Source of the DNA: Bolinopsis microptera
Lineage: Eukaryota > Ctenophora > Tentaculata > Lobata > Bolinopsidae
DNA: 64,000 nucleotides
NCBI RefSeq assembly: GCF_026151205.1
Contig: NC_087080.1
Location: 9,533,837-9,597,836, forward strand
Reading direction: 5' to 3'
Program-made: the position numbers and the translations under genes
The notes under the pieces: model-generated
Database searches by the model: none
Seen by the model: only the letters and a program-made list of their open reading frames with translations
What the model was told of the DNA's origin: nothing
Shown here: piece after piece, positions 33,757 through 48,300 of the stretch
Layout: each line of letters starts with the position of its first letter
Numbering within the stretch: the first letter of the stretch is position 1

Positions 33757-36700
33757 TCTGGACACTAGATATTAATAATAACTATCAAGAGGTCACTCTA
33801 TCTGGACACTAGATATTAATAATAACTATCAAGAGGTCACTCTATCTGGACACTAGATATTAATAATAACTATCAAGAGGTCACTCTATCTGGACACTAG
33901 ATATTAATAATAACTATCAAGAGGTCACTCTATCTGGACACTAGATATTAATAATAACTATCAAGAGGTCACTCTATCTGGACACTAGATATTAATAATA
34001 ACTATCAAGAGGTCACTCTATCTGGACACTAGATATTAATAATAACTATCAAGAGGTCACTCTATCTGGACACTAGATATTAATAATAACTATCAAGAGG
34101 TCACTCTATCTGGACACTAGATATTAATAATAACTATCAAGAGGTCACTCTATCTGGACACTAGATATTAATAATAACTATCAAGAGGTCACTCTATCTG
34201 GACACTAGATATTAATAATAACTATCAAGAGGTCACTCTATCTGGACACTAGATATTAATAATAACTATCAAGAGGTCACTCTATCTGGACACTAGATAT
34301 TAATAATAACTATCAAGAGGTCACTCTATCTGGACACTAGATATTAATAATAACTATCAAGAGGTCACTCTATCTGGACACTAGATATTAATAATAACTA
34401 TCAAGAGGTCACTCTATCTGGACACTAGATATTAATAATAACTATCAAGAGGTCACTCTATCTGGACACTAGATATTAATAATAACTATCAAGAGGTCAC
34501 TCTATCTGGACACTAGATATTAATAATAACTATCAAGAGGTCACTCTATCTGGACACTAGATATTAATAATAACTATCAAGAGGTCACTCTATCTGGACA
34601 CTAGATATTAATAATAACTATCAAGAGGTCACTCTATCTGGACACTAGATATTAATAATAACTATCAAGAGGTCACTCTATCTGGACACTAGATATTAAT
34701 AATAACTATCAAGAGGTCACTCTATCTGGACACTAGATATTAATAATAACTATCAAGAGGTCACTCTATCTGGACACTAGATATTAATAATAACTATCAA
34801 GAGGTCACTCTATCTGGACACTAGATATTAATAATAACTATCAAGAGGTCACTCTATCTGGACACTAGATATTAATAATAACTATCAAGAGGTCACTCTA
34901 TCTGGACACTAGATATTAATAATAACTATCAAGAGGTCACTCTATCTGGACACTAGATATTAATAATAACTATCAAGAGGTCACTCTATCTGGACACTAG
35001 ATATTAATAATAACTATCAAGAGGTCACTCTATCTGGACACTAGATATTAATAATAACTATCAAGAGGTCACTCTATCTGGACACTAGATATTAATAATA
35101 ACTATCAAGAGGTCACTCTATCTGGACACTAGATATTAATAATAACTATCAAGAGGTCACTCTATCTGGACACTAGATATTAATAATAACTATCAAGAGG
35201 TCACTCTATCTGGACACTAGATATTAATAATAACTATCAAGAGGTCACTCTATCTGGACACTAGATATTAATAATAACTATCAAGAGGTCACTCTATCTG
35301 GACACTAGATATTAATAATAACTATCAAGAGGTCACTCTATCTGGACACTAGATATTAATAATAACTATCAAGAGGTCACTCTATCTGGACACTAGATAT
35401 TAATAATAACTATCAAGAGGTCACTCTATCTGGACACTAGATATTAATAATAACTATCAAGAGGTCACTCTATCTGGACACTAGATATTAATAATAACTA
35501 TCAAGAGGTCACTCTATCTGGACACTAGATATTAATAATAACTATCAAGAGGTCACTCTATCTGGACACTAGATATTAATAATAACTATCAAGAGGTCAC
35601 TCTATCTGGACACTAGATATTAATAATAACTATCAAGAGGTCACTCTATCTGGACACTAGATATTAATAATAACTATCAAGAGGTCACTCTATCTGGACA
35701 CTAGATATTAATAATAACTATCAAGAGGTCACTCTATCTGGACACTAGATATTAATAATAACTATCAAGAGGTCACTCTATCTGGACACTAGATATTAAT
35801 AATAACTATCAAGAGGTCACTCTATCTGGACACTAGATATTAATAATAACTATCAAGAGGTCACTCTATCTGGACACTAGATATTAATAATAACTATCAA
35901 GAGGTCACTCTATCTGGACACTAGATATTAATAATAACTATCAAGAGGTCACTCTATCTGGACACTAGATATTAATAATAACTATCAAGAGGTCACTCTA
36001 TCTGGACACTAGATATTAATAATAACTATCAAGAGGTCACTCTATCTGGACACTAGATATTAATAATAACTATCAAGAGGTCACTCTATCTGGACACTAG
36101 ATATTAATAATAACTATCAAGAGGTCACTCTATCTGGACACTAGATATTAATAATAACTATCAAGAGGTCACTCTATCTGGACACTAGATATTAATAATA
36201 ACTATCAAGAGGTCACTCTATCTGGACACTAGATATTAATAATAACTATCAAGAGGTCACTCTATCTGGACACTAGATATTAATAATAACTATCAAGAGG
36301 TCACTCTATCTGGACACTAGATATTAATAATAACTATCAAGAGGTCACTCTATCTGGACACTAGATATTAATAATAACTATCAAGAGGTCACTCTATCTG
36401 GACACTAGATATTAATAATAACTATCAAGAGGTCACTCTATCTGGACACTAGATATTAATAATAACTATCAAGAGGTCACTCTATCTGGACACTAGATAT
36501 TAATAATAACTATCAAGAGGTCACTCTATCTGGACACTAGATATTAATAATAACTATCAAGAGGTCACTCTATCTGGACACTAGATATTAATAATAACTA
36601 TCAAGAGGTCACTCTATCTGGACACTAGATATTAATAATAACTATCAAGAGGTCACTCTATCTGGACACTAGATATTAATAATAACTATCAAGAGGTCAC

Positions 36701-38200
36701 TCTATCTGGACACTAGATATTAATAATAACTATCAAGAGGTCACTCTATCTGGACACTAGATATTAATAATAACTATCAAGAGGTCACTCTATCTGGACA
36801 CTAGATATTAATAATAACTATCAAGAGGTCACTCTATCTGGACACTAGATATTAATAATAACTATCAAGAGGTCACTCTATCTGGACACTAGATATTAAT
36901 AATAACTATCAAGAGGTCACTCTATCTGGACACTAGATATTAATAATAACTATCAAGAGGTCACTCTATCTGGACACTAGATATTAATAATAACTATCAA
37001 GAGGTCACTCTATCTGGACACTAGATATTAATAATAACTATCAAGAGGTCACTCTATCTGGACACTAGATATTAATAATAACTATCAAGAGGTCACTCTA
37101 TCTGGACACTAGATATTAATAATAACTATCAAGAGGTCACTCTATCTGGACACTAGATATTAATAATAACTATCAAGAGGTCACTCTATCTGGACACTAG
37201 ATATTAATAATAACTATCAAGAGGTCACTCTATCTGGACACTAGATATTAATAATAACTATCAAGAGGTCACTCTATCTGGACACTAGATATTAATAATA
37301 ACTATCAAGAGGTCACTCTATCTGGACACTAGATATTAATAATAACTATCAAGAGGTCACTCTATCTGGACACTAGATATTAATAATAACTATCAAGAGG
37401 TCACTCTATCTGGACACTAGATATTAATAATAACTATCAAGAGGTCACTCTATCTGGACACTAGATATTAATAATAACTATCAAGAGGTCACTCTATCTG
37501 GACACTAGATATTAATAATAACTATCAAGAGGTCACTCTATCTGGACACTAGATATTAATAATAACTATCAAGAGGTCACTCTATCTGGACACTAGATAT
37601 TAATAATAACTATCAAGAGGTCACTCTATCTGGACACTAGATATTAATAATAACTATCAAGAGGTCACTCTATCTGGACACTAGATATTAATAATAACTA
37701 TCAAGAGGTCACTCTATCTGGACACTAGATATTAATAATAACTATCAAGAGGTCACTCTATCTGGACACTAGATATTAATAATAACTATCAAGAGGTCAC
37801 TCTATCTGGACACTAGATATTAATAATAACTATCAAGAGGTCACTCTATCTGGACACTAGATATTAATAATAACTATCAAGAGGTCACTCTATCTGGACA
37901 CTAGATATTAATAATAACTATCAAGAGGTCACTCTATCTGGACACTAGATATTAATAATAACTATCAAGAGGTCACTCTATCTGGACACTAGATATTAAT
38001 AATAACTATCAAGAGGTCACTCTATCTGGACACTAGATATTAATAATAACTATCAAGAGGTCACTCTATCTGGACACTAGATATTAATAATAACTATCAA
38101 GAGGTCACTCTATCTGGACACTAGATATTAATAATAACTATCAAGAGGTCACTCTATCTGGACACTAGATATTAATAATAACTATCAAGAGGTCACTCTA
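33757..38200. repeat. satellite: 101 copies of a 44-bp unit
   Basis: The unit TCTGGACACTAGATATTAAT + AATAACTATCAAGAGGTCAC + TCTA (44 bp) runs head to tail from 33757 to 38200. The length is 4,444 bp, exactly 101 units. The printed phase repeats every 660 bp (15 units) throughout, and no variant unit was found by eye. Single-copy sequence resumes sharply on both sides. Such uniformity implies very recent amplification or strong homogenisation, or an assembler-filled array whose true length is unknown. Confidence 0.97.
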
Positions 38201-39391
38201 ACGGCCAAGGACCGGGCAAGCACACAGACCATTACATACCATTAGAGCGTTAGAATCGAACGTACGTTTTCTAGAAAAATCCACCAGGGAAGCCGTGTAT
38301 TCTGCTCGCGCTCTGACCTGACTTCTGCTCTGACCTGAGTTCTGCTGTTATAGTTATGACTTTATCAGTGTCGAACGTGTCCTACTCTTCAGTTGTAGCA
38401 CTAGATACTCCAGATTTAAAGCTCTCTCTCTCATACATTGACCACTTTATGTTTTTACCTTCGTTTACACTGCAATACGTTCTGTGGAGAGTTGACAAGT
38501 GGTTACCGTTATGTTATTCCCGCACATTACCGCACATTCCCGCCATCTCCAAATGACACCAGTCCACAATGTAGGCGGCAGTGGGCGCCCTGCCAACTTT
38601 CCAACCCATTGACAGCTATGTGGGAAGCCTCAGAACGGCTCAACATAATGTTTGCGATGCTTTTTATTTAATTACCTCGTGTATAGTGTTTCAGCAGCAA
38701 ACTGGGGTTCCCTCTAGTTTTACTTTGCCAACTTGTACAAGTGAGGAATGTATGTGTAGTGTTAGTCCGGTATTTGGTTCGTGGCGGCGACTCTTTCCGT
38801 GCGCCGTTTCCCGCATTCTTTGACGAGTATTAATTAGTGGCGAGCGTTAGAAGATCAGTGTGTAGGGTACGTCACTAGTCATTACAAGCTTGTTACAAGC
38901 AGTAAACCTGCTCGTGTAATTAGGTAATTGGTAATTAAGTAATCACTTAAGAGTGGTATGATGTAATCAGTCAGATTGTATAGTACACTCCACATTATAC
39001 CTCTACACTCCCCGGGCCGTGCTGGTTCAATCTTGACACGTTTTCTCTTTTTCGTCAGCTCTCTGTCGTAGATTGGTAGTGCTAGTTCTTGTCGCTCGTT
39101 TCTCGTTTCTCTCGCAACTTTTACGACATCCACTTTTTATTGTTTTGTTTAAGATTCTAGCTACACTATTGTTTGAGCTCGTTATAATTATACATATATA
39201 TCTACAAATATCTAGGTAATAGGTTATGGTGCCGCAATTATTGTTGGATTCTTTTACCGATCCTTTAAAATCCATTAACAATGCGGCTATACACATACAA
39301 CCATATACGGTGGTAACATCAAAAACACGTGACTTAGTGTCCACAAGACGTGTAATAAATAACTCGTAATGCCTAGTAAACTATGTGAAGA
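38201..39391. other. non-coding upstream region of the MAP3K1-like gene
   Basis: Frames here (e.g. 38356-38823 on +, 38882-39344 on -) overlap each other, have no recognisable domains and no paired splice sites. The stretch lies between the satellite and the first recognised MAP3K1-like exon, so it probably holds promoter or 5' UTR sequence, but no core promoter element was identified with confidence. Confidence 0.45.
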
Positions 39392-42300
39392 ATGCTGGAC
39401 GACCTAGTGATGGACTACAGGAAACTGTACAAATGCTTCTCTGAGAGTCAGATTGACAGCATGTATCATAAGATACAGAAACTCTCGGAGAATAGCAAAA
39501 AGGTGCTCTACTCTTATTTATATTAATAAAATAACGTTAATTATAGTTAATAGTCGACTGTTTAATTTGAAAACTGAAAATTGTGATTAATTTTTTCGTA
39601 ATCTACCTTAACAGAATTGTTTGCGAGTCTCGAGATTCGTAGAACTTCCTTTTTTTATACACACAAATATTCAGTAGAAACACATTTTAACATTTTTCTT
39701 GGTTTTAAATTTTCCTCGTGTAACGGTAGAATTTTGTAGAATATAAGTATATTGCAGAAACTTGTATTTGTGTATTATATAAGTATATTGCAGAAACTTG
39801 TATTTGTGTAGAATATAAGAATATTGCAGAAACTTGTATTTGTGTATTATATAAGAATGTTGCAGAAACTTGTATTTGTGTATTATATAAGAATGTTGCA
39901 GAAACTTGTATTTGTGTAGAATATAAGAATGTTGCAGAAACTTGTATTTGTGTATTATATAAGAATGTTGCAGAAACTTGTATTTGTGTAGAATATAAGA
40001 ATGTCGCAGAAACTTGTATTTGTGTATTATATAAGAATGTTGCAGAAACTTGTATTTGTGTATTATATAATAATGTTGCAGAAACTTGTATTTGTGTATT
40101 ATATAAGAATGTTGCAGAAACTTGTATTTGTGTAGAATATAAGAATGTTGTTGTATTTGTGTATTATATAAGAATGTTGCAGAAACTTGTATTTGTGTAG
40201 AATATAAGAATATTGCAGAAACTTGTATTTGTGTATTATTGAGAATGTTGCAGAAACTTGTATTTGTGTATTATTAAGAATATTGCAGAAACTTGTATTT
40301 GTGTATTATATAAGAATATTGCAGAAACTTGTATTTGTGTATTATATAAGAATATTGCAGAAACTTGTGTTTGTGTATTATTAAGAATATTGCAGAAACT
40401 TGTATTTATGTATTATTATTGAGAACTTTTTCAGAACTCTTGTGAGGAGTTATCACGTGACAAAGTAGCTCTCCCCACTACTATAGACGCAGTGCGCGCA
40501 CGCCGCATTGAGCGCGCTCTCAAGAGTAAGATGAAACTGCTACACCAGAGCGGACCTAACTGCTTTATTGTACAGGTTAGATTTGTTTAAATTGTTAAGT
40601 AGAAGTTATTGATATAATCATTATCAAGCAATGTCAGATAAATAATTGAGTGCAAATACCACTTAGTCTGAGTCTGAGAATAAAGTTGTAACGAATTGAT
40701 CTTGTTATGGCAACCTGCCAATATTACAGTAGCCACTAGCCGAAGGATCAGTTAATTTTATGCCATGTTTTCTATTTTTATTCCATGTTTCTTCGTAATT
40801 ATAGCTCGATATAATTAGTAATTGGAAATTGGAGGCACCTTGCAGTTTGTAGGGTCGTATAATTTTACAAACTGCTGTATAAACTGGGTGCTACAGGTGG
40901 GGTTCCAATTATTTGTGCTATTAAAAGATACGCTAACTAATATTAATTAAGGGCCCTTATTAAGAGGCCTATGTGGGTGGAGAATGAAGATAATGATAAG
41001 ACCGATTATCCAAATCATTGTGCTGGTATGTAGTTGTTGGTATGTAGTTGCTCTTCTTATCGGCCCTGACTGGATTCCCTGTATTGAAAATGAAGATAGT
41101 TATAAATTATAATTAACAATAAATCATAAAATCCAACACTGTGTAGATAAAACGGTTCATGCATGCATAATAACGCGGCGTCTAATAAAGTTGCACAGGT
41201 AACCTTGACAAACCCTGGACTGCAGAGGAGGCCCATTATTAGGGGAGGCACAATAGTTACCAATAGTTACCAATAGTTACCAATAGTTACCAATAGTTAC
41301 CAATAGTTACCAATAGTTACTAATAGTTACCAATAGTTATCAATAGTTACCAATAGTTACCAATAGTTACCAATAGTTACCAATAGTTACCATTAGTTAC
41401 CATTAGTTACCAATAGTTATGGTTCACTCACTCTACCTAATACAGCGTAATAGTTAAACATCTGGTTAATCGTGAAGTGTGGAAATAGTGAAGGGAGGTG
41501 TCATTATACGCGTCAATGATAATTCGTAGTTTCGCTTTGTTTCCAGTATGTTTGATGCTAGATTTATTACGGCTGGTAGGGCGTTTGCTAATGAAAACAA
41601 CATGAAAAACTACTAGTGTACTACTCATAATCAGACTTGAAAATCTGAGACTATATGTTCGGTATCGATAACAAGTTCCCTGTTCAACCAACTACCATGC
41701 TCCAAGTAGTTCCTGAATCCTGGGACAAGGGCAGTGCCAGACGCCACTTCTGTAAATCCTGTCATGTACGTACATTGTGCAATGTGCGTGGAGTTCAGAT
41801 AGGGTAGTTAAGTTTCACCAAGTTGTAGTCGGTAGATGAAGAGCCAATACCGTGTAGTTATGCGGTAAGATTTTGGCGAAGCGTTTGTTTTTGTTTGTGC
41901 TTCAGGCTATAAAATCTAAAACTATCAGAATTTCGATTAACTAACTTGATTAACTTGATACGCCTCAAATATTTTGAGTAATTTGTCAAAATTTTGAGGA
42001 CTTAGTCAATATTTTTGTGTTCAATAACGGTGAATGAGCAGATCCGATACCCATGCTGCATTTCCAGTTGTATATTATATTACCAGCTGTATTACCAGTT
42101 ACTCAACAAATACAAATACCCTTCTTGGACATGTTGTGGTGACCTGATAAAGAACATTCTCCACCAATACCACCGATACGATTGACCGCTCCAGTTCACT
42201 TACTCATCCTAATTATTTAGGTAACATAACCCTTTCGCCCTACTGCACCCAACCACTACCAGCCTCGTAAACCAAATTATGAAATCCGAAATTCGGGCTT

Positions 42301-45300
42301 TTGAGTTTCCATCCTGCCGTTCCGGTGTATTTAAGTCTTGTTTTGTGATGGTTAAGTGAATTAGTCTTCTACTGTTTGTGAGCAGTAGAAGTAGTAGTCT
42401 CACGATGAACTGATACGTGTCTGTAAGAAGGGTTACTTGGTAACCAGTACTGAGTACTCTGTATATTTCCTGACATTATAGCTTAACTCTCTTATGTTAA
42501 TAGAACGTTCAGGACGGTCTTCAATCAATTATATAGGCTTCGCTATTTTTTTAAATGTGATTTTAAATCCTGAAGATTTGTACCTATAATATCCAATTTG
42601 ACCATTTCCCCCCTTTCCTGTCAATAAACAAAGCTCATTTAAGGTTGCTGACCTAAATGTCAAAATATTTCGCTCGTTTGATGGTCATAGCGCTTATTAT
42701 TTAGCCCTATTTAGCGAAACATCTTGGTCAACCTTGCAATGTGCTCTTGTTAAATTGAGACAGCTCTTTCACAGAAATTTAAATTTGCTCTCATTCTTGT
42801 GCTGCCAAACCTAATATTGTTTATTCGACGCTTTTTTAATGACGCTTATCTACGGATCAACTTTCCGAATTTGTTGACGTCATCATCTCGGTTTGTTGAC
42901 GTCATCGATCCCGGTTTGTTGACGTCATCATCTCGGTTTGTTCACTAAAACTTTACCACCTGGTTTATGAAATATGAAACGCAGAGTAAGTATATTAATA
43001 AACTTCAGCCGCTTTAAATCAACATTCCCCGGTCCTACTTGTTTTATTTTGCGTAAAGTTTCGTCCGATTATACTGCTATGCTAAAAAATACGAATATCA
43101 GCCTGGCTGATTAGTTATTTGGTGACTCAAATATTCCTGGAATATTTTATCTTTTAGCAGGTTAATATATACATATTGTAACCAAACTAATATCTAGCTT
43201 ATCGAGTGAAACATCGTTATCATGACCTTCGACTTCAAAACGGGGTCAACCCACGAAAAGGCTATAAACTACACCATGGGGGTCTTCACTATCGTGTGTG
43301 TCATCATCTCCACCCTCCTCAACCCCCTCATCTTCTATGTCTACACTAAAAAGTCAAAGTCAATCATGAACTTTCTGTTCAAGGTGATAGCAGTCTCGGA
43401 CTTTCTAACGAACCTCTTCCCTGCCACCTTCATCAGCTATGTGTACCTTAGCCCCACTAAGTTCGACCAAAAGTCGTTTCTCAACCAAATTCCTGAGTTC
43501 TTCTGCTGCACCTTCGGCTGCATCTCTCAGGTGACGGTCACCTTGATGGCCGTCGCTCGAATGATAAAGATCATCCGTCCCTTCATCAGTATCAAAGTCA
43601 GGTGGGTCATGGGATATCTCACATTCTACGCTGTCTACATGGCGCTAGGAAATGCTGGGGCTCTGGTTATCGCCGGAGTAAATGGAGAGAAACCGTACCA
43701 TGCCAAACTGAAGGTGGTGAATAAGTATGCCTGCTTCACCATGAACATGATCCACTGCTTCATCGGACTCGTCTGCAGCCTCATCACTGTTGCCTATCTC
43801 TGGATAAAGATGAAGAAGACTGACAAAGAATCTCTGAGGTTGAAGCTGCGGAGCTCCAACACCATCCTGCTGATGAACATCCCTTACGTGATCTCCATCG
43901 TGGCCCACTTCCTCGCTCTGCACCCCAACCTGGGGATCAGCCTGTCCCTGGTGAAGCACTACACCATCCCCGTCCTGACCAGCGCCTTTAACCCCTGTGT
44001 AATTGTAGCACGAACCAACACCCTCAGGTCTGTCCGGGCTACATTCGGTGGTTCTAGTGAGATGCAGTCAACAACCCAGAACAGGACCCAGAAAAGCACT
44101 ACTCATGAAGCTACCTCTGTTGCTGCTCACGAAATGACCTCTGTCGCACCTCAGGGATCGCACATTTAGCGCCAACAATCAGCATCTAGGATTCTCGAAG
44201 CCTTGATAACATTCCAAACTTTGATCAACAGTAAAGACTGAATAAAAAAGAAACATGCTGCTGCTGTTGAAAGTAGATTCAAGGAATTAGTTAATGACAG
44301 TAAAAACAAGCTTTCCAGCTAGCATTCCAGGTTAGTGAGAAAGACGGGAACTGAATGTTGTTCTACGATCAAGACTCATAATGGACTGAGGCAACTTTGT
44401 AGTTTCAAAATCTTACTTTTGATTATTAAACCGTGATGAACCCCTAAATTAGCAATGATAATTAACGTTTTCAGTTTTTGGTTCTTCAAATAAACTCAAT
44501 AAAACCACTCTCTATCGACCGTATCAGATAATCAGATAGGAACAGAAGCGGTAATTGAGACAGAAAACATTGTATGTATAATGTACAATGTATACATATG
44601 TAATGTATATTAGGATACTGATCATACAGAGATTGTATTTGATTGAGATACATATTACATAACATTTGTTGGAGTACTTCAATGTTTTTAATTAAACGCA
44701 CATTATAATCATTTTTGTATTTTTGTTTAGGTGTCATCTCCATGTCGCGAAACACTTGCTATGCTTTTTATTTTAATTTTTTGTGTGTATTTGTGATGAA
44801 TTATTGATATTGTTTTCTAAAACGTGTGAAATAAAGCATTTTAAATTTTACAAACCTACCAGTACCACTTCTGAAACACTGACGAATAATCTGATTATAA
44901 AACCAGGGTAGTATCCAAGTAGCCCGACACGTGTTCGCGAACAGGTGTTTTCGAACAGGGTTAGGGTTAGGGTTAGGGGTAGGGTAAAGGGTTAGGGTTA
45001 ACCTTAACCATAACCATAACACAGCTGTTCACGAACACGTGTCAGGCTACTTGGATACTGCCAAAACCAGCTCTCCAAGTATATTCTATCTTGCTCTCAA
45101 TTTGCAATGTCAAGTTACACTATACAAAATGAAACAACAGTTTTAAGAACCAAGTAGTATAGATGACATCACGAACAAGAGAGTTATATAACATTAAATT
45201 ACTTTGAAACACTCACATTTGTAGCACTAAATTATGTAAAAATGGCGAACAACCCTACCCTCTTAATCTCTCAGACTGTTATCTCTCTATCGCTAACTTC

Positions 45301-48300
45301 TTCACGCAACCTGTTCCTCCCTGTTATACGTTGCAAAGTGAGTTAGCTCATGTCTCATGCATATTATGCAGGTAGATTGTTAAAATAAGCACCATTCTTC
45401 GCTCAATAACATACTTGACCTACCCTAAGATGAGAAGTACGTACCGTACCCGGCTTAAAGTACGTACGGTACGAGGTTTTTTATTAGTACGTACCGTACA
45501 ACCACTAAGTTTAAAGGGGAACCGAACACGAGGGCGTACGACACAAGGGCGGTACTTTCTTAAAAGGGCGGACACAAGGGCGAATCACATGAATCACTTT
45601 AACATGGATAAACGGGTTTTTTGATGTTCTCAACAGTCTGGTTGAGATAAAGCTTAACTCGAAGAATTGGACCTACTCACGTTTAAATTTGATACAAAAC
45701 ATAGTGAATTAGTGATGTCACAAATAATCACCCAGATTTAAACGAGCCAAACATTGAAAGATTTTCCTTAAATATCTCAGCCAACTCAGCAGCAGATTTT
45801 GGGGTTTGGTAACATGCTTAGACCAACCAAACACTGCCTAGGTATTCATACGACAAACTTGGCATTCAAAATATTGCAGTCGCTGACACTACGGTTACCC
45901 GGGTTTAGATCAGGGGTAGTACGTACCAAAACGGGTATTTACTTTGGGACGAATTTCACTGAGATGTGTTCACTCAATTTCAAACCATCAATCCTCTCAG
46001 TTAAACTGTTAAAACTACCATCATTTAGGACGTTTTTTCTTCCGCCTTCGTGTTCATACTAAAATGAATCATGTGATTCACCCTTGTATCTACGCTTTTA
46101 GGAAAGTAACGCCCTTGTTTCCTACGCTCTCGTGTCCTCCGCTCTTGCGACTTGCAGCTACCGCCCTTGTTTTCTACGCTCTAGTGTCCTATACGACATT
46201 TTTCTAAAAAAATGGTGCCCGTTTTTTACCTTATTTTTCTATTATTGTAAAATTGGCAGGTATGAATGCAATTTTCAGACCACGATTTTGGTGTCAGTGA
46301 ATGCTAAAGTCGAATTAAACAATTTTTAAGGCAATAAATTAATTCGAATAACTGCAATTATACTCAATAGGAGTACGTACAGTCATACTATTCTAATGAT
46401 GGAAATAAGAATGCGGCGACATAAGTCTAGGTTCCCGTAGCGCCATTTCAAATATTCCTGTTATTATTTTGTCACGAAAGTCGGACTTCAATCGAAAACC
46501 CATTTATAAATCGTACTTTATAACCAATTTTATTAATGTATTCTGGGTAAAATTATCTTTATCCCGGTTGTTGCGACAAGTAAAAATGCTCTTATTAGGG
46601 AAAGGAGATTACTCGACGTTTCAATGTAACTACATCGTATTCATGATCTCAAATTATTTGTTATATAGTAGTGTTGAAAGTATTAAAAAATTTTTAATAC
46701 TTTCAACACTACTATATAACAAATAATTTGAGATCATGAATACGATGTAGTTACATTGAAACGTCGAGTAATCTCCTTTCCCTAATAAGAGCATTTTTAC
46801 TTGTCGCAACAACCGGGATAAAGATAATTTTACCCAGAATACATTACAACAATGCGACTCATAAATAATACTCCAATCCGGATTTTACACAATTTTATTA
46901 GTACGTACGATACAGCCATTTTAAAAATTACGTACCGCACGAACTTCTCATCATAGAGCATAACCATAACCATAATCATAATCATAACCATTAACCATAA
47001 CACACCTGTTCACGAACACCTGTTCGCGAACACGTGTCGGGCTACTTGGATACTGATAAAACTAGCTCTCCAAATATACTCTATCTTGCTCTCAATTTGC
47101 AATGTCAAGTTACACTATACAAAATGAAACAACAGTTTTAAGAACCAAATAGTATAGAGTGACATCACGAACAAGAGAGTTAATAACATTAAATTACTTT
47201 GAAACATTTGTAGCATTAAATTATGTAAAAATGGCGAACAACCCCTACCCTCTGAATCTCTCAGACTGTTATCTCTCTATCGCTAACGTCTTCACTGAAC
47301 CTGCTCCCCCCTGTTATACGTTGCAAAGTGAGTTAGCTCATGTCTTATGCATATCATGCAGGTAGATTGTTAAAATAAGCACCATTCTTCGCTCAATAAC
47401 ATACTTGACCTCCCCCCACTCTCTCCTTCAGTCCTCCGGCTTCAGCAATTATATTTACTGAAACTCCCCGCAGAAGCCAGCATCTTCCTAATGTGGGCCT
47501 TTAGAGCAGCTGTTTTATTATTTGTGGACCTTTTTCTCAATCTTTGAGATTGTTTGACCTGTGACTTTGGCGTCAGTCATCAGGGGTAATTGCCATTATG
47601 TTTAGAGCTTTACTGAAAACTTCAGATTAAAACAACTCGCGGGCATAGAAATGACCTAAACCACGTTCCCAGACACGCCCCATCTTAGCCCTAACATGTT
47701 ATATTTTGATACCCGTGATACCGTCTAGTGCGGGACAGAGACCTTGAGAGCTCCAGTACAAGTCCTCCTCGCACACTAGGTTCCTTAATCATTACTGCCT
47801 CACTACATTCCTGGGCACACTAGGTTCCTTGATCATTACTGCCTCACGACATTCCTGGGCACATTAGGTTCCTTAATCATTACTGCCTCACCACATTCCT
47901 GGGCACACTAGGTTCCTTAATCCTTACTGCCTCGCCACATTCCTGGTGTTTGACGAAGAAATTCTAATTTTTCATCAGAATTCTAAAATTGATTTAAGTA
48001 AATATCCGAGTACAATATTTATTGACCGGTTTCAGATTGGAGTCACTTGGCTGAGGAAGCTGTTGGCAATGCCCTTAATCATAAATTACAATTAACTGAT
48101 TAATTAATTATAAATCAACCGCTAATTACGTCAACAAGTCATTCAGTAGAGGGAATCTGGAAACTTCTAAATAATTGAAACACATAATTAATACAATTAA
48201 TTTCGTTTTGATAAAGGATCGTGAATGTATCTGATACCAGGAATGTGAGCAAGAGAAAGTAATCAGGCAGCACGTGACTCATGATCGCAAGAAAAGGTAC

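Larger units (their letters stand above)
45025..47410. repeat. ~380-bp direct repeat split by an inserted 1.5-kb element
   Basis: The segment 45025-45415 (from GAACACGTGTC, through CTCTATCTTGCTCTCAATTTG-like sequence, to CTCAATAACATACTTGACCT) recurs at 47020-47410 with few differences. It carries a short frame with KMANNP. Between the copies lies the GTACGTAC-rich inverted-repeat element. The repeats begin at the tail of the telomere-like palindrome, so arm plus flank duplicated together. Confidence 0.85.

Noticed and set aside
33757-38200. CRISPR-like array
   Set aside because: No unique spacers; the units are contiguous and identical, and the genome is eukaryotic.
38356-39344. Overlapping short frames upstream of the MAP3K1-like gene
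   Set aside because: No domains, mutual overlap on both strands and no phase-consistent splice sites.
44956-45000. True chromosome end
   Set aside because: The TTAGGG-like tract is short, imperfect and enclosed by inverted arms with ordinary sequence on both sides.
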